Source: Flavobacterium hungaricum (GTDB taxonomy: Bacteria > Bacteroidota > Bacteroidia > Flavobacteriales > Flavobacteriaceae). From it: a DNA stretch of 64,000 bases. Below, one piece after another: positions 24,918 through 33,426 of this stretch (position 1 is its first letter; each line of letters begins with the position of its first letter). The notes below the pieces were generated by a model that was given only the letters and a program-made list of their open reading frames with translations, had not been told where the DNA came from and searched no databases. The DNA is taken from positions 1,178,001-1,242,000 of the forward strand of contig NZ_PRDM01000001.1 in NCBI RefSeq assembly GCF_015182285.1, written 5' to 3'. A program made the translations under genes and the position numbers.

Positions 24918-24938
24918 TAAAAAATAAATTTTAAATAC

Positions 24939-25541
24939 ATGAATGTTCCTAATGCTTCTCAAGTTTCTTCAGATTTTCTTTACGAATTAAAAAAAGAAAC
25001 AGCAGATTCTCATAAAAAATTAGAAAGTCTCCCAGTTTCTGCTTCGATTCTTTCGCCAGACATGAAAATAGAAGATTACTGCCATTATTTAGGATTAATG
25101 CTGGATGTTCATCATCAAACCGAAACGGTTGTTTTTCCTTTATTGACGGGTATTATAGAAGATTTGGAAAAGAGAAAGAAAAAAAAGTTGTTAGAAAATG
25201 ACCTTGAGTTTCTTAACTGTAAAAAAGAAACTTATAAATCTGTTTTTGAGAATACAGCAATGTCAGTTCCTTTTGCAATGGGTGTTTTTTATGTTATTGA
25301 GGGATCTACACTTGGAGGGAGATTTATTCTAAAAAATGTTACTGCAAACGAACAATTATTTGAAGGAAATGGAGTTTCTTATTTTAGCGGTTATGGAGAT
25401 AAAACAGGAAGTTATTGGAAATCTTTTCTCAATGTTTTAGAAGAATATGAGCAGCGTTTTAATTGTGGAGATGAAATTATAAAAGGTGCAGTTTTTGCAT
25501 TTGAAAGCATTTATAATCATTTTCTGAGTACAGAAGAATAA
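24939..25541 (+). CDS. bphO: Biliverdin-producing heme oxygenase
   Basis: A 200-residue all-helical protein that opens heme to biliverdin, the chromophore of bacteriophytochromes. The proximal His is in ELKKETADSHKKLES (residue about 25), and the distal helix shows VIEGSTLGGRFI, the family Gly-rich kink. Its stop and the bphP start overlap (TAATG), a clear sign that chromophore and photoreceptor are made together. Confidence 0.9.
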   Translation: MNVPNASQVSSDFLYELKKETADSHKKLESLPVSASILSPDMKIEDYCHYLGLMLDVHHQTETVVFPLLTGIIEDLEKRKKKKLLENDLEFLNCKKETYKSVFENTAMSVPFAMGVFYVIEGSTLGGRFILKNVTANEQLFEGNGVSYFSGYGDKTGSYWKSFLNVLEEYEQRFNCGDEIIKGAVFAFESIYNHFLSTEE

Positions 25542-27805
25542 TGAAGATTAAAGATATAGTCAACAGGGATATTGTTACATTAACCAATTGTGATCAAGAA
25601 CCCATACACATTCCCGGTAAAATTCAGCCGCATGGTTTTCTGATCGGTCTTACACAAGACTGGAAAATCGATTTTTGCACCCAAAACATTTCGTCTTTTG
25701 TGAATGTGCTTCATACGCAGGCGCTTGGCAAAACCTTTGAAGCCGTTTTTGGCTCCAAAGCTCAAAAACAGATTTTTGATTATATCAACGAAGATAAAAT
25801 TCAGGATGCTTTTCCGTTAGAAATTGATCTGAATGGAAAATTATTTCAAATCAGTATTCATAAAAGTTACGGGATTTATGTTCTCGAAGCTGAACCTCAG
25901 TTTGATAAAGAAAAACTAGCAGATGTGTACACACAGACTATTCAGTTTGTAACACAAATGAATAACACCAAATCACTTAAAGATTTGTGTGCCCTTGTTG
26001 CGCAGGGAACCCGAGAAATAACGGGTTACGACCGTGTAATGATCTATCGTTTTGATGAGCAGTACAATGGCGAAGTTTTTGCCGAGAATTGCCGAGAAGA
26101 CTTAGAACCCTTTTTAGGACTGCATTATCCGCATACCGATATTCCGGTGCAGGCTAGAGAGTTGTACATTAAAAATCAGCTCCGTTTAATTGTTGATATT
26201 AATTACGAGCCGGTTCCAATTTTTACAGTTGATGATAAAGAAGGTAAAAACCTGGATTTAAGCCTTTCTATTTTAAGAAGTACATCGCCCATTCATGTTG
26301 AATATTTGAAGAATATGGGAGTAGGAGCAACGCTTACAATCTCTTTAATTCATCACGATCGTTTATGGGGATTAATTGCCTGTCATCATTATTCTGAAAA
26401 AAATATTTCTCCAGAAATCAGGCTTGCCGCAAAACTGCAGGGACAGTTTATAACTTCGCAGATTGATATTCGACAATCTAATGATGAATATATAAATGCC
26501 AGAAAAGCATTAGATGCTTTTGAGCATTTAACCGCATTAGAATTGCCGCTTGTTGAAGAATCTTTGGAAACGATTATCCAAATGCCGCAATTGCTCCAGA
26601 TTTGTAACGCGGCAGGGGTTTCGATTGTATTTCGAGATAAAATATACAAAAGCGGTCTGGCTCCTTCAGACGAACAAATTACTGCGCTGATTGATAGTAT
26701 TGACAAAGAAAAAATAAATCATTTAATTGCTACCAACAACATCACAGATCATTTTCCTTTAGAAAAATGTTCCAATTTTGCGGGTATTATTTATCATTCT
26801 CTCGGAAGCTCAGATTTTATTATCTGGTCGCGGCCAGAAACTATTTCTGAGATTAACTGGGGCGGCGATCCAGAAAAAAGTATTATCAAAGACAGTACGG
26901 GACTGCATCCTAGAAACTCATTTAATATCTGGAAACAGATTGTAAAAGGGCAGAGCAGCGACTGGAAACAGTTTGAAATTAATACCGCCGCGCAATATGC
27001 TCATGCACTTCACAATAATCTGATGATGATTATGTTGAGTGAAGAAGAAGAAAAATACCGCCATCAGAGCGAAGTTTTAAGAGAAACCAATCTGGAACTT
27101 GAAAACATCAATTGGATCAGTACACACGATTTGCAGGAGCCTCTTCGTAAAATCCAGATGATTACTTCAAAAATGATGTCTGATCTTAAAGAAGAACCCG
27201 ATAATCCTTTTTCTGGTTCGTTAGAACGTGTTTCGAAATCAGCAAGCAGAATGAGAGGACTGCTGGAAGATATTCTAAAATACACTCGCATAAAAAATAC
27301 CAAAGATTCCTTAGAAAAAACAGATTTAAATCTGATTCTTGATGCTACTTTAGATGAAATGAAAGAAGTTATTGCAGAAAGTAATGCTGTAATAGAATAT
27401 GAAAAACTTCCAGAAGTTCATGCTATTGGTTTTTTAATGAGACAGTTGTTTTCGAATGTGATCCAGAATTCATTAAAATATGCATCGCCAGAAAGAAATC
27501 CGGTTATCAAAATTACAGCATCGCAAGAACCGGTAATTATAAAAGATCTTTTTCATGTCTATTGTCATTGGATTCGTTTTTCGGATAACGGAATCGGTTT
27601 TGAACAACAGTATGCAGAATCTATATTTAAAGTATTTACAAGGCTGCACACACAACAACAATACAGCGGATCTGGTGTTGGTCTGGCATTGTGTAAAAAA
27701 ATTATGCAGGCCGTAGGCGGCACCATTCATGCAGAAGGAAAACTTGGCGAGGGAACTGCCATAACAATCTATTTTCCTTGTGATCCAGAAGATTCACTAG
27801 CATAA
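25541..27805 (+). CDS. bphP: Bacteriophytochrome histidine kinase
   Basis: A 754-residue red/far-red photoreceptor kinase. The order is PAS (about 10-120), GAF (140-310), PHY (325-500), HisKA (about 515-585) and HATPase (620-754). The biliverdin-binding Cys is Cys17 in TLTNCDQEPIHIPG. The GAF domain has PHTDIPVQAR, and the PHY tongue has PRNSF (PRxSF). The kinase has HDLQEPLRKIQM with the phospho-His, NVIQNSLKY, DNGIGF and GSGVGLALCKK. It has no receiver of its own; possible partners are the receivers at 30.2, 31.0 and 11.4 kb. It ends at a strong bidirectional terminator. Confidence 0.95.
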   Translation: MKIKDIVNRDIVTLTNCDQEPIHIPGKIQPHGFLIGLTQDWKIDFCTQNISSFVNVLHTQALGKTFEAVFGSKAQKQIFDYINEDKIQDAFPLEIDLNGKLFQISIHKSYGIYVLEAEPQFDKEKLADVYTQTIQFVTQMNNTKSLKDLCALVAQGTREITGYDRVMIYRFDEQYNGEVFAENCREDLEPFLGLHYPHTDIPVQARELYIKNQLRLIVDINYEPVPIFTVDDKEGKNLDLSLSILRSTSPIHVEYLKNMGVGATLTISLIHHDRLWGLIACHHYSEKNISPEIRLAAKLQGQFITSQIDIRQSNDEYINARKALDAFEHLTALELPLVEESLETIIQMPQLLQICNAAGVSIVFRDKIYKSGLAPSDEQITALIDSIDKEKINHLIATNNITDHFPLEKCSNFAGIIYHSLGSSDFIIWSRPETISEINWGGDPEKSIIKDSTGLHPRNSFNIWKQIVKGQSSDWKQFEINTAAQYAHALHNNLMMIMLSEEEEKYRHQSEVLRETNLELENINWISTHDLQEPLRKIQMITSKMMSDLKEEPDNPFSGSLERVSKSASRMRGLLEDILKYTRIKNTKDSLEKTDLNLILDATLDEMKEVIAESNAVIEYEKLPEVHAIGFLMRQLFSNVIQNSLKYASPERNPVIKITASQEPVIIKDLFHVYCHWIRFSDNGIGFEQQYAESIFKVFTRLHTQQQYSGSGVGLALCKKIMQAVGGTIHAEGKLGEGTAITIYFPCDPEDSLA

Positions 27806-27843
27806 AAAAAGCTCTTTAAGATTGTAAACTTAAAGAGCTTTTT
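27806..27843. terminator. Bidirectional terminator after bphP
   Basis: Perfect 15-base arms AAAAAGCTCTTTAAG (27806-27820) and CTTAAAGAGCTTTTT (27829-27843) lie between the convergent bphP and dioxygenase genes. Confidence 0.9.
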
Positions 27844-27854
27844 GTGTTAAATAC

Positions 27855-28775
27855 TTATACCCATTCGCCGGCTGCACTATAACTGTTAGGCAGATACGTA
27901 AGATATTGTACAATTCTGGCCTTTTTTCCTCTATTGGGCGTAGCACAATGCGGCAGTCTGTTGTCCCAGATAATAAAATCGCCTGCATTGCCCGCTATGG
28001 CTTCTGGCTGTAGTGTTTCTAGAGCTTTTTTTCTCGGATTTTCGTCAGCAGGTAAGTTATTGAGCCAATCGCTTATTTTTTTATGAAACCCTGGTACACA
28101 ATGAAAAGCGCCGTCTTCTGGGCCGCAGTCCGTAAGATAAAGCAATCCTTGAAGAGCGAATGGGATGGGCTGTTTTAAACTAGTGTCCCAATGCAGCGCA
28201 CTTCCTAAAAAGTGAAAATATTCGGTTTCTGGAGGACTAAAACTAACTTTATCGATTGTTTTATATATTTTGTTCGAATTATAAAGCTGTTCGTATGCTT
28301 TTTTTATTTTTGGAGAAAACCGGTTTCTATTCAATGTTTCGTGATCCGAGAAATTAAGCATCAATCCTTTTTGGTCTTCATGTCTTACATACCACGTTTC
28401 TTTTTTATCCGGATTTATTTTTAAATATTCCCAAACGGCCTTTTCTGTTTCCTCGCATTCTTTTTTTGAAATGGCATTTTTTACAATGACATAGCCATTC
28501 TTGTCCCAAAAATCAAGATCTTCTTCTGATAAAACATTCTCGTTAAGGTCTTCAAAATTGAGAACTTTCTTTTTTTCTCTTTTAGTAATCCAACTTTTAA
28601 AAGTTTCAAAATCGGGTTTTTCAAAATACAGAAACTGCAGTGTATCCTCCATACTTATTCCAAGATCGTATAGCGTCTTAATTTCGTTGTCCCATGTCTG
28701 TACTGTATCTGCGTCTGCTGCAATGGCAGGATTCACAGCACGTTTCCATAGTTTTTCAAGAATAATCCAAGGCAT
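27855..28775 (-). CDS. Phytanoyl-CoA dioxygenase family protein (Fe/2-oxoglutarate)
   Basis: A 306-residue non-heme iron oxygenase of the PhyH family. The metal ligands are visible as HWD (in ALHWDTSLKQP) and the distal His in NRLPHCATPNRG, with the 2-oxoglutarate-binding Arg shortly after. The N-terminal 90 residues are an extra helical part before ENGYVIVKNAISKKECEE, where the fold begins. The substrate is unknown; relatives hydroxylate small molecules in secondary metabolism. It is monocistronic, and its place between light-sensing genes may be chance. Confidence 0.85.
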   Translation of the reverse strand: MPWIILEKLWKRAVNPAIAADADTVQTWDNEIKTLYDLGISMEDTLQFLYFEKPDFETFKSWITKREKKKVLNFEDLNENVLSEEDLDFWDKNGYVIVKNAISKKECEETEKAVWEYLKINPDKKETWYVRHEDQKGLMLNFSDHETLNRNRFSPKIKKAYEQLYNSNKIYKTIDKVSFSPPETEYFHFLGSALHWDTSLKQPIPFALQGLLYLTDCGPEDGAFHCVPGFHKKISDWLNNLPADENPRKKALETLQPEAIAGNAGDFIIWDNRLPHCATPNRGKKARIVQYLTYLPNSYSAAGEWV

Positions 28776-28919
28776 AATTTTGATTTAAGGATTCAATGAT
28801 ATAATTAAAAACAATATATAAACTTACAAAAAAGAGTTCTTTGTTGTGTGTAAATTAATAAAAGTTGTTGATTATAAGGTGGTAAGCACTTATTGTTAGA
28901 GTTTTATTGTATTTTAATT

Positions 28920-28927
28920 TATCTTTG
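28920..28927 (+). promoter_or_regulatory. Putative -7 promoter box of the hybrid kinase
   Basis: TATCTTTG fits TAnnTTTG and lies 19 bases before the chosen ATG. No -33 box at the usual distance was seen. Confidence 0.45.
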
Positions 28928-28946
28928 CAGCTCTTATTTCCAATCA

Positions 28947-30935
28947 ATGCAGCACGACAATTTCCCCATTCCTGAAAACGAATTACAGCGTTTAGCAGCT
29001 TTAAGACGTTACAATATTCTTGACACTCTTCCGGATCACGCCTTTAACGATGCAACAAAATTGGTTTCTTACATCTGCGGTGTTCCCATTGCACACATCT
29101 CTTTTATTGATGAAAGCAGACAGTGGTTTAAGTCTGAAATAGGAATTGGATTGTCTGAAGTGCCCCGCGAAATTAGTTTCTGCCAGTATACTATAATGGA
29201 ATCAGAATTGGTCGAAATAAATGATACTTTTTTGAACGAACGTTTTAAAGACGATCCCAATGTAACCGACGGTTTTAAAGTGAGATTTTATGCGGGTATT
29301 CCGCTTACAACTCCAGACGGCTACAACATCGGGACGCTCTGCGCTATAGATCACGTTTCTAAAACACTTAATGAAAATCAGCGAAACGCACTTTCGATCA
29401 TAGCCAAACACGTTATTGTACAATTAGAACTGCAGACTAAAAATATTGAACTCGATAAACAGAAAAAAATAGCAGAAAAGGCGGTATTTGCAAAAGACAG
29501 TTTTCTGGCCAATATGAGCCATGAAATCAGAACGCCTCTAAATTCGATAATTGGTTTTACCGATCTTCTCGCACAAACCAATCTGGATGAAGTGCAGAGC
29601 GAATACATTAATAACGTACAGATTGCGGGAGAAAACCTGCTTTTGATCGTAAATGATATTTTGGATCTTTCTAAAATAGAATCTGGAAACCTGACCATAG
29701 ACGCAGAACCTTTTAATCTTAAAAAGACGCTGAAACATGTTTACAATCTGCTGAAAGTAAAAGTGCAAAAGGATGTCGAATTTAATCTCTATCTGGATGC
29801 AGATCTGCCCGAAATGGTAGTGGGAGATCAAGGCAGATTGAATCAAATTTTGGTTAATCTTATTGGCAATGCCCTTAAATTTACCAAAGAAGGAGAAGTA
29901 ACAGCCTCTGTAAAAAAGGTTGATGAAACAGAAAGCTCGTACTCGCTTAAGTTCTCTGTGAAAGATACCGGAATCGGAATCCAGAAAAGCAAACTGAAAA
30001 CTGTTTTTGATCGATTTACGCAAGCCGAAGAAACTACAACAAGAACCTATGGTGGTACTGGACTTGGGCTTAATATTGTAAAACAATTGATTGAATTACA
30101 GCAGTCTGAAATTCATGTAAAAAGTGAGCTAAACCGCGGTTCTGAGTTTTTCTTTACTCTTACTTATAAAAAAGCCACCCAAAGCCAAAGCACATTAAAA
30201 ATGCCCTCTAAGAATGATTTGGGACAACTTAAAATACTGTTGTGTGAAGACAATGTTTTGAATCAAAAACTCGTTAGAAGTGTAATGAATAATTTTGGTT
30301 TTGAATTGGATACAGCGGTGAATGGAGAAGAGGGGATAGAACTTTTGAAAGCAAATAAATACGATTTGGTTTTAATGGATCTTCAGATGCCGGTTAAAGA
30401 CGGTTATCAGACGACGGAATTTATTCGAAATGAAATGAATCTTGATATTCCGATTATTGCCATGACGGCACATTCGCTTGTAGGAGAACAGGAACGCTGT
30501 TTTAAAGTAGGGATGGATGCTTACGTACCGAAACCGTTTAAACAGCCGGCACTTTTACAAGCGATTAAAACCGTAATGACAAAAGACACTGCAGCGGAAA
30601 AAAAGAGAATTTTGGATTTGTCTTTTTTGGATGAAATGGCCTGCGGTGATCCTGACTTTAGACAAGAAATGATCAATCTTTTTATAGAGAAGATTCCCCA
30701 TGATATAGCACAGTTAGAAGAAGCTTTTAAAAATGAAAATGTTCTTGCCGTAAAAATGCTGGCGCATAATATGAAATCCAGTCTGGATATTTTTATGCTC
30801 GAAGACCTTAGTAATTGCGTTGCAATCATTGAGGAAGAAGCGTCTACAGGACAAATTTCTACCGAAATTTTTGATAAAATAAATATTTTGCACTGTGGAA
30901 TCCATGAAACGGTAAAAATATTGAAAGAGCTATGA
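28947..30935 (+). CDS. Hybrid histidine kinase with GAF, receiver and HPt domains
   Basis: A 662-residue cytoplasmic hybrid kinase. The order is GAF (about 20-165), a short coiled coil, HisKA with FLANMSHEIRTPLNSIIGF, HATPase (NQILVNLIGNALKF, DTGIGI, GGTGLGLNIV), a receiver with Asp in YDLVLMDLQMPVKDG, and a C-terminal HPt with LAHNMKSSLD. It can run the full His-Asp-His relay and pass phosphate to a free receiver, most simply the one encoded 76 bases downstream. The ATG at 28947 was chosen as the GAF part starts soon after and a promoter box lies just ahead. It has no transmembrane helices, so the signal is cytosolic. Confidence 0.92.
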   Translation: MQHDNFPIPENELQRLAALRRYNILDTLPDHAFNDATKLVSYICGVPIAHISFIDESRQWFKSEIGIGLSEVPREISFCQYTIMESELVEINDTFLNERFKDDPNVTDGFKVRFYAGIPLTTPDGYNIGTLCAIDHVSKTLNENQRNALSIIAKHVIVQLELQTKNIELDKQKKIAEKAVFAKDSFLANMSHEIRTPLNSIIGFTDLLAQTNLDEVQSEYINNVQIAGENLLLIVNDILDLSKIESGNLTIDAEPFNLKKTLKHVYNLLKVKVQKDVEFNLYLDADLPEMVVGDQGRLNQILVNLIGNALKFTKEGEVTASVKKVDETESSYSLKFSVKDTGIGIQKSKLKTVFDRFTQAEETTTRTYGGTGLGLNIVKQLIELQQSEIHVKSELNRGSEFFFTLTYKKATQSQSTLKMPSKNDLGQLKILLCEDNVLNQKLVRSVMNNFGFELDTAVNGEEGIELLKANKYDLVLMDLQMPVKDGYQTTEFIRNEMNLDIPIIAMTAHSLVGEQERCFKVGMDAYVPKPFKQPALLQAIKTVMTKDTAAEKKRILDLSFLDEMACGDPDFRQEMINLFIEKIPHDIAQLEEAFKNENVLAVKMLAHNMKSSLDIFMLEDLSNCVAIIEEEASTGQISTEIFDKINILHCGIHETVKILKEL

Positions 30936-31011
30936 TAAAAGAGAAATAAACTCTAGCTTTACCTTAGAATCTGATGTATAGAAGTATAAATGCCCCAAAA
31001 TAGTAAAAGTA

Positions 31012-31380
31012 ATGAGAATTATTTTAGCCGAAGATAATGACATCCTACGCAAATCATTATCATTTTTCTTAGAATCAAAAGGATTTATTGTAGACCAATT
31101 TTCTGATGGAAAAGATGCGCTTGATGCAATCGCAGTAAATAATTATGATTTAATTTTAACCGATATTAATATGCCTGGAAGCAGCGGAATGGAAATTACG
31201 CAGCATGTAAGGCAGTCTTTAAATTCAGATGTTCCTATAATAATATTGACCTCTTCGGGAGTAGAGCAAACCGAATTAGATTCTTTTGACATTGGTGCAA
31301 ATGAGTTTATTGCAAAACCCGTAAGTCCCGCCGTGCTTTTAGTAAGGATTAATAAATTATTAAAATCGCATTTAAGATGA
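31012..31380 (+). CDS. Single-domain response regulator
   Basis: A 122-residue CheY-like receiver. It has AEDNDILRKSLS for the acidic pair, Asp in YDLILTDINMPGSSG (about residue 52), the Thr/Ser switch in IIILTSSG, and Lys in FIAKPVSP. It overlaps the next gene by ATGA, so it belongs to the exopolysaccharide-type operon downstream. It probably takes phosphate from the HPt domain of the hybrid kinase just upstream. Confidence 0.9.
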   Translation: MRIILAEDNDILRKSLSFFLESKGFIVDQFSDGKDALDAIAVNNYDLILTDINMPGSSGMEITQHVRQSLNSDVPIIILTSSGVEQTELDSFDIGANEFIAKPVSPAVLLVRINKLLKSHLR

Positions 31381-32591
31381 AGTTTATTTATTACACCCTT
31401 TTTTTATTTTTAGTTTCGATAACAGCTTTTGGTCAGGAAATTAATAGTGACGAAACGATGGCCAAAGTAAAAATTGAGGCAGAAAAAGAACATTACGATA
31501 AAGCATTAGCATTAATAGAGCCTCTTCGTGCAAAATATCCAGAGAACGAAGACATTCAAATTTATACCGGAAGAATTTACAGCTGGAAAAAAGATTATAA
31601 TACGGCAGTTAAAATACTGTTGCCAATGTGCGACAGAGCAAATCCAAATATCGAAGCGCTGCAAGCATTGATTAATGTGTATTTCTGGTTAGAGCAATAT
31701 GAAAAATGCATTGTTTACTGCGATAAATACTTAGTTATCGAACCCAATTCAGTGGATGTTTTAAAAACAAAAGTAACTTGTTTAGAAAAACTCAATCGTG
31801 ATGAAGAAGCATTGGAAATTATAGAACGAGCATCGCTGGCCGATAACAGTACGCAGGCTTTTAGAGGAATACGCACGCTTATTGGGCGTAAAGCAAAAAA
31901 TGCAGTATCCGTTTCTTATTTAAATATTTCTACTTCCAATCCGGGGCAGTCACCCTTACATTATGGTTATGCCGAATATTCGCATAAGTTTTCGAAGTCG
32001 GCTATTGTAGGAAGAGCCAATATCGGAAATGCAGACAATGAAACACAAATGTTATTTGAAACCGATTTTTACCAAACCTTCAAAAACAAAAGTTATTTGT
32101 ACGCCAATGCTGGTATTTCTACAGGCGAAACCATTTTTCCGGTTGCAAAAGCAGGATTAGAATATTATTTCAAACCGCAGAAAAAATTTGATTTTTCACT
32201 CGGAGCCAGATTCATGCATTTTGAAAACGACGATGTGACTTTACTAACCGGACAATTGGCTTATAATACAGGTGTTTATACTATTGCTTACAGACCTTAC
32301 TACGATACTTCTAACGAATTATTTTCGCATGTTTTAAGTCTGCAGCGAGTAAATGAAGAAAAAGAACGCATCATTCGATTAGAATTGCAGTATGGAAACG
32401 TTCCCTATCTGTATTTATACAATGGTTTGTCATCGCCATTAACGTCATACAGAGCAGGTTTGCAATACCAGCATCGTATTGGCAATTCTTTTTTTGTACG
32501 CCCTATATTTCTTTATGAGTATGAAGAATATATCCCGGGAGAATACAGAAACAGATTTAATGTACAGTTGATTCTAACAAAACGTTTTTAA
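31377..32591 (+). CDS. YaiO-like outer membrane barrel with N-terminal TPR
   Basis: A 404-residue exported protein. It has a signal peptide ending near ITAFGQ (residue 20), TPR-like helices at about 25-155 (EHYDKALALIEPLRAKYP, DEEALEIIERASL), and a barrel from about 175 to the final Phe, with the YaiO-family strand pattern. In related operons such proteins are thought to form the outer-membrane exit for polysaccharide made by a GT2 synthase. It is translationally coupled to the receiver and followed by the HEAT and GT2 genes. Confidence 0.82.
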   Translation: MKFIYYTLFLFLVSITAFGQEINSDETMAKVKIEAEKEHYDKALALIEPLRAKYPENEDIQIYTGRIYSWKKDYNTAVKILLPMCDRANPNIEALQALINVYFWLEQYEKCIVYCDKYLVIEPNSVDVLKTKVTCLEKLNRDEEALEIIERASLADNSTQAFRGIRTLIGRKAKNAVSVSYLNISTSNPGQSPLHYGYAEYSHKFSKSAIVGRANIGNADNETQMLFETDFYQTFKNKSYLYANAGISTGETIFPVAKAGLEYYFKPQKKFDFSLGARFMHFENDDVTLLTGQLAYNTGVYTIAYRPYYDTSNELFSHVLSLQRVNEEKERIIRLELQYGNVPYLYLYNGLSSPLTSYRAGLQYQHRIGNSFFVRPIFLYEYEEYIPGEYRNRFNVQLILTKRF

Positions 32592-32593
32592 CT

Positions 32594-33415
32594 ATGGAAA
32601 AACTCTGGGAACTGTATAAAAATGGGGATTGGGTCGTGCCCTTTCTAATTTTCTCGATTGGCTTTTTTATCACAGCTTCCGTGATTTTATATTTGTTGAT
32701 TATCGAAAGCCGCAGCAAGAATATCCGAAGAGAAAGACTGAGAGCCGAATACAATAACGACATTGATAAAATAATGTCTTCTGTTATTTTTGAAGACGTT
32801 TCTTTTAATTCCATCAAAGAAGATAAAAATTTCATGGTCCTTTTTGATACTGTCTTTTTTAGAGCAGTGATTATGGAATCGGTGATTAATCTTCATAAAA
32901 ACTATGAAGGAGCCTACGCAGCCAAACTAGAACAGTTTTACAAAGATTCGGGATTAATCCGAGATTCATTTAAAAAACTCAAAAATCTAAAATGGCAGGT
33001 AAAATGCAAGGGCATTACAGAACTGGCAGAATTTAATATCACCACTGCTTTTGATCGTATTTTGACTTTTTCTAAAGCTCGAAACAAGACTTTAAAAATT
33101 ACAGCTTTAAACGCTTGTATAAAACTCGCGGGAACAAAAGGAATTGTACATCTCGCAGAACATACAGACCCGATTGATGACTGGACACAGCTCAACATCA
33201 TCGGCGCTTTTAAAAAACACGATATCGGCGATGCGAAGGGGGTTGAACTTTTATTAGAATCACAAAATACTACTGTAATAGCATTGGGTTTAAAACTTAT
33301 AAAAGAATTAAAACTCACTCAGAAAGTTCCGTATGTGACCCTATTGGCCTCACAGGCACCCAACAATACAATTAAATATGAAGCAGAAAGCGTGATCCAG
33401 GCGCTTACAGTTTAA
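32594..33415 (+). CDS. Membrane-anchored HEAT-repeat protein
   Basis: A 273-residue protein with one N-terminal membrane helix (about 13-38, VVPFLIFSIGFFITASVILY) and a cytoplasmic helical body. Its pairs of helices, such as TALNACIKLAGTKGIVHLAEH and LKLIKELKLTQKVPYVTLL, have HEAT-repeat character. It starts two bases after the YaiO-like gene and ends 11 bases before the GT2 gene, so it probably scaffolds or regulates the glycosyltransferase. No catalytic residues are seen. Confidence 0.75.
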   Translation: MEKLWELYKNGDWVVPFLIFSIGFFITASVILYLLIIESRSKNIRRERLRAEYNNDIDKIMSSVIFEDVSFNSIKEDKNFMVLFDTVFFRAVIMESVINLHKNYEGAYAAKLEQFYKDSGLIRDSFKKLKNLKWQVKCKGITELAEFNITTAFDRILTFSKARNKTLKITALNACIKLAGTKGIVHLAEHTDPIDDWTQLNIIGAFKKHDIGDAKGVELLLESQNTTVIALGLKLIKELKLTQKVPYVTLLASQAPNNTIKYEAESVIQALTV

Positions 33416-33426
33416 ATAGAACACAA

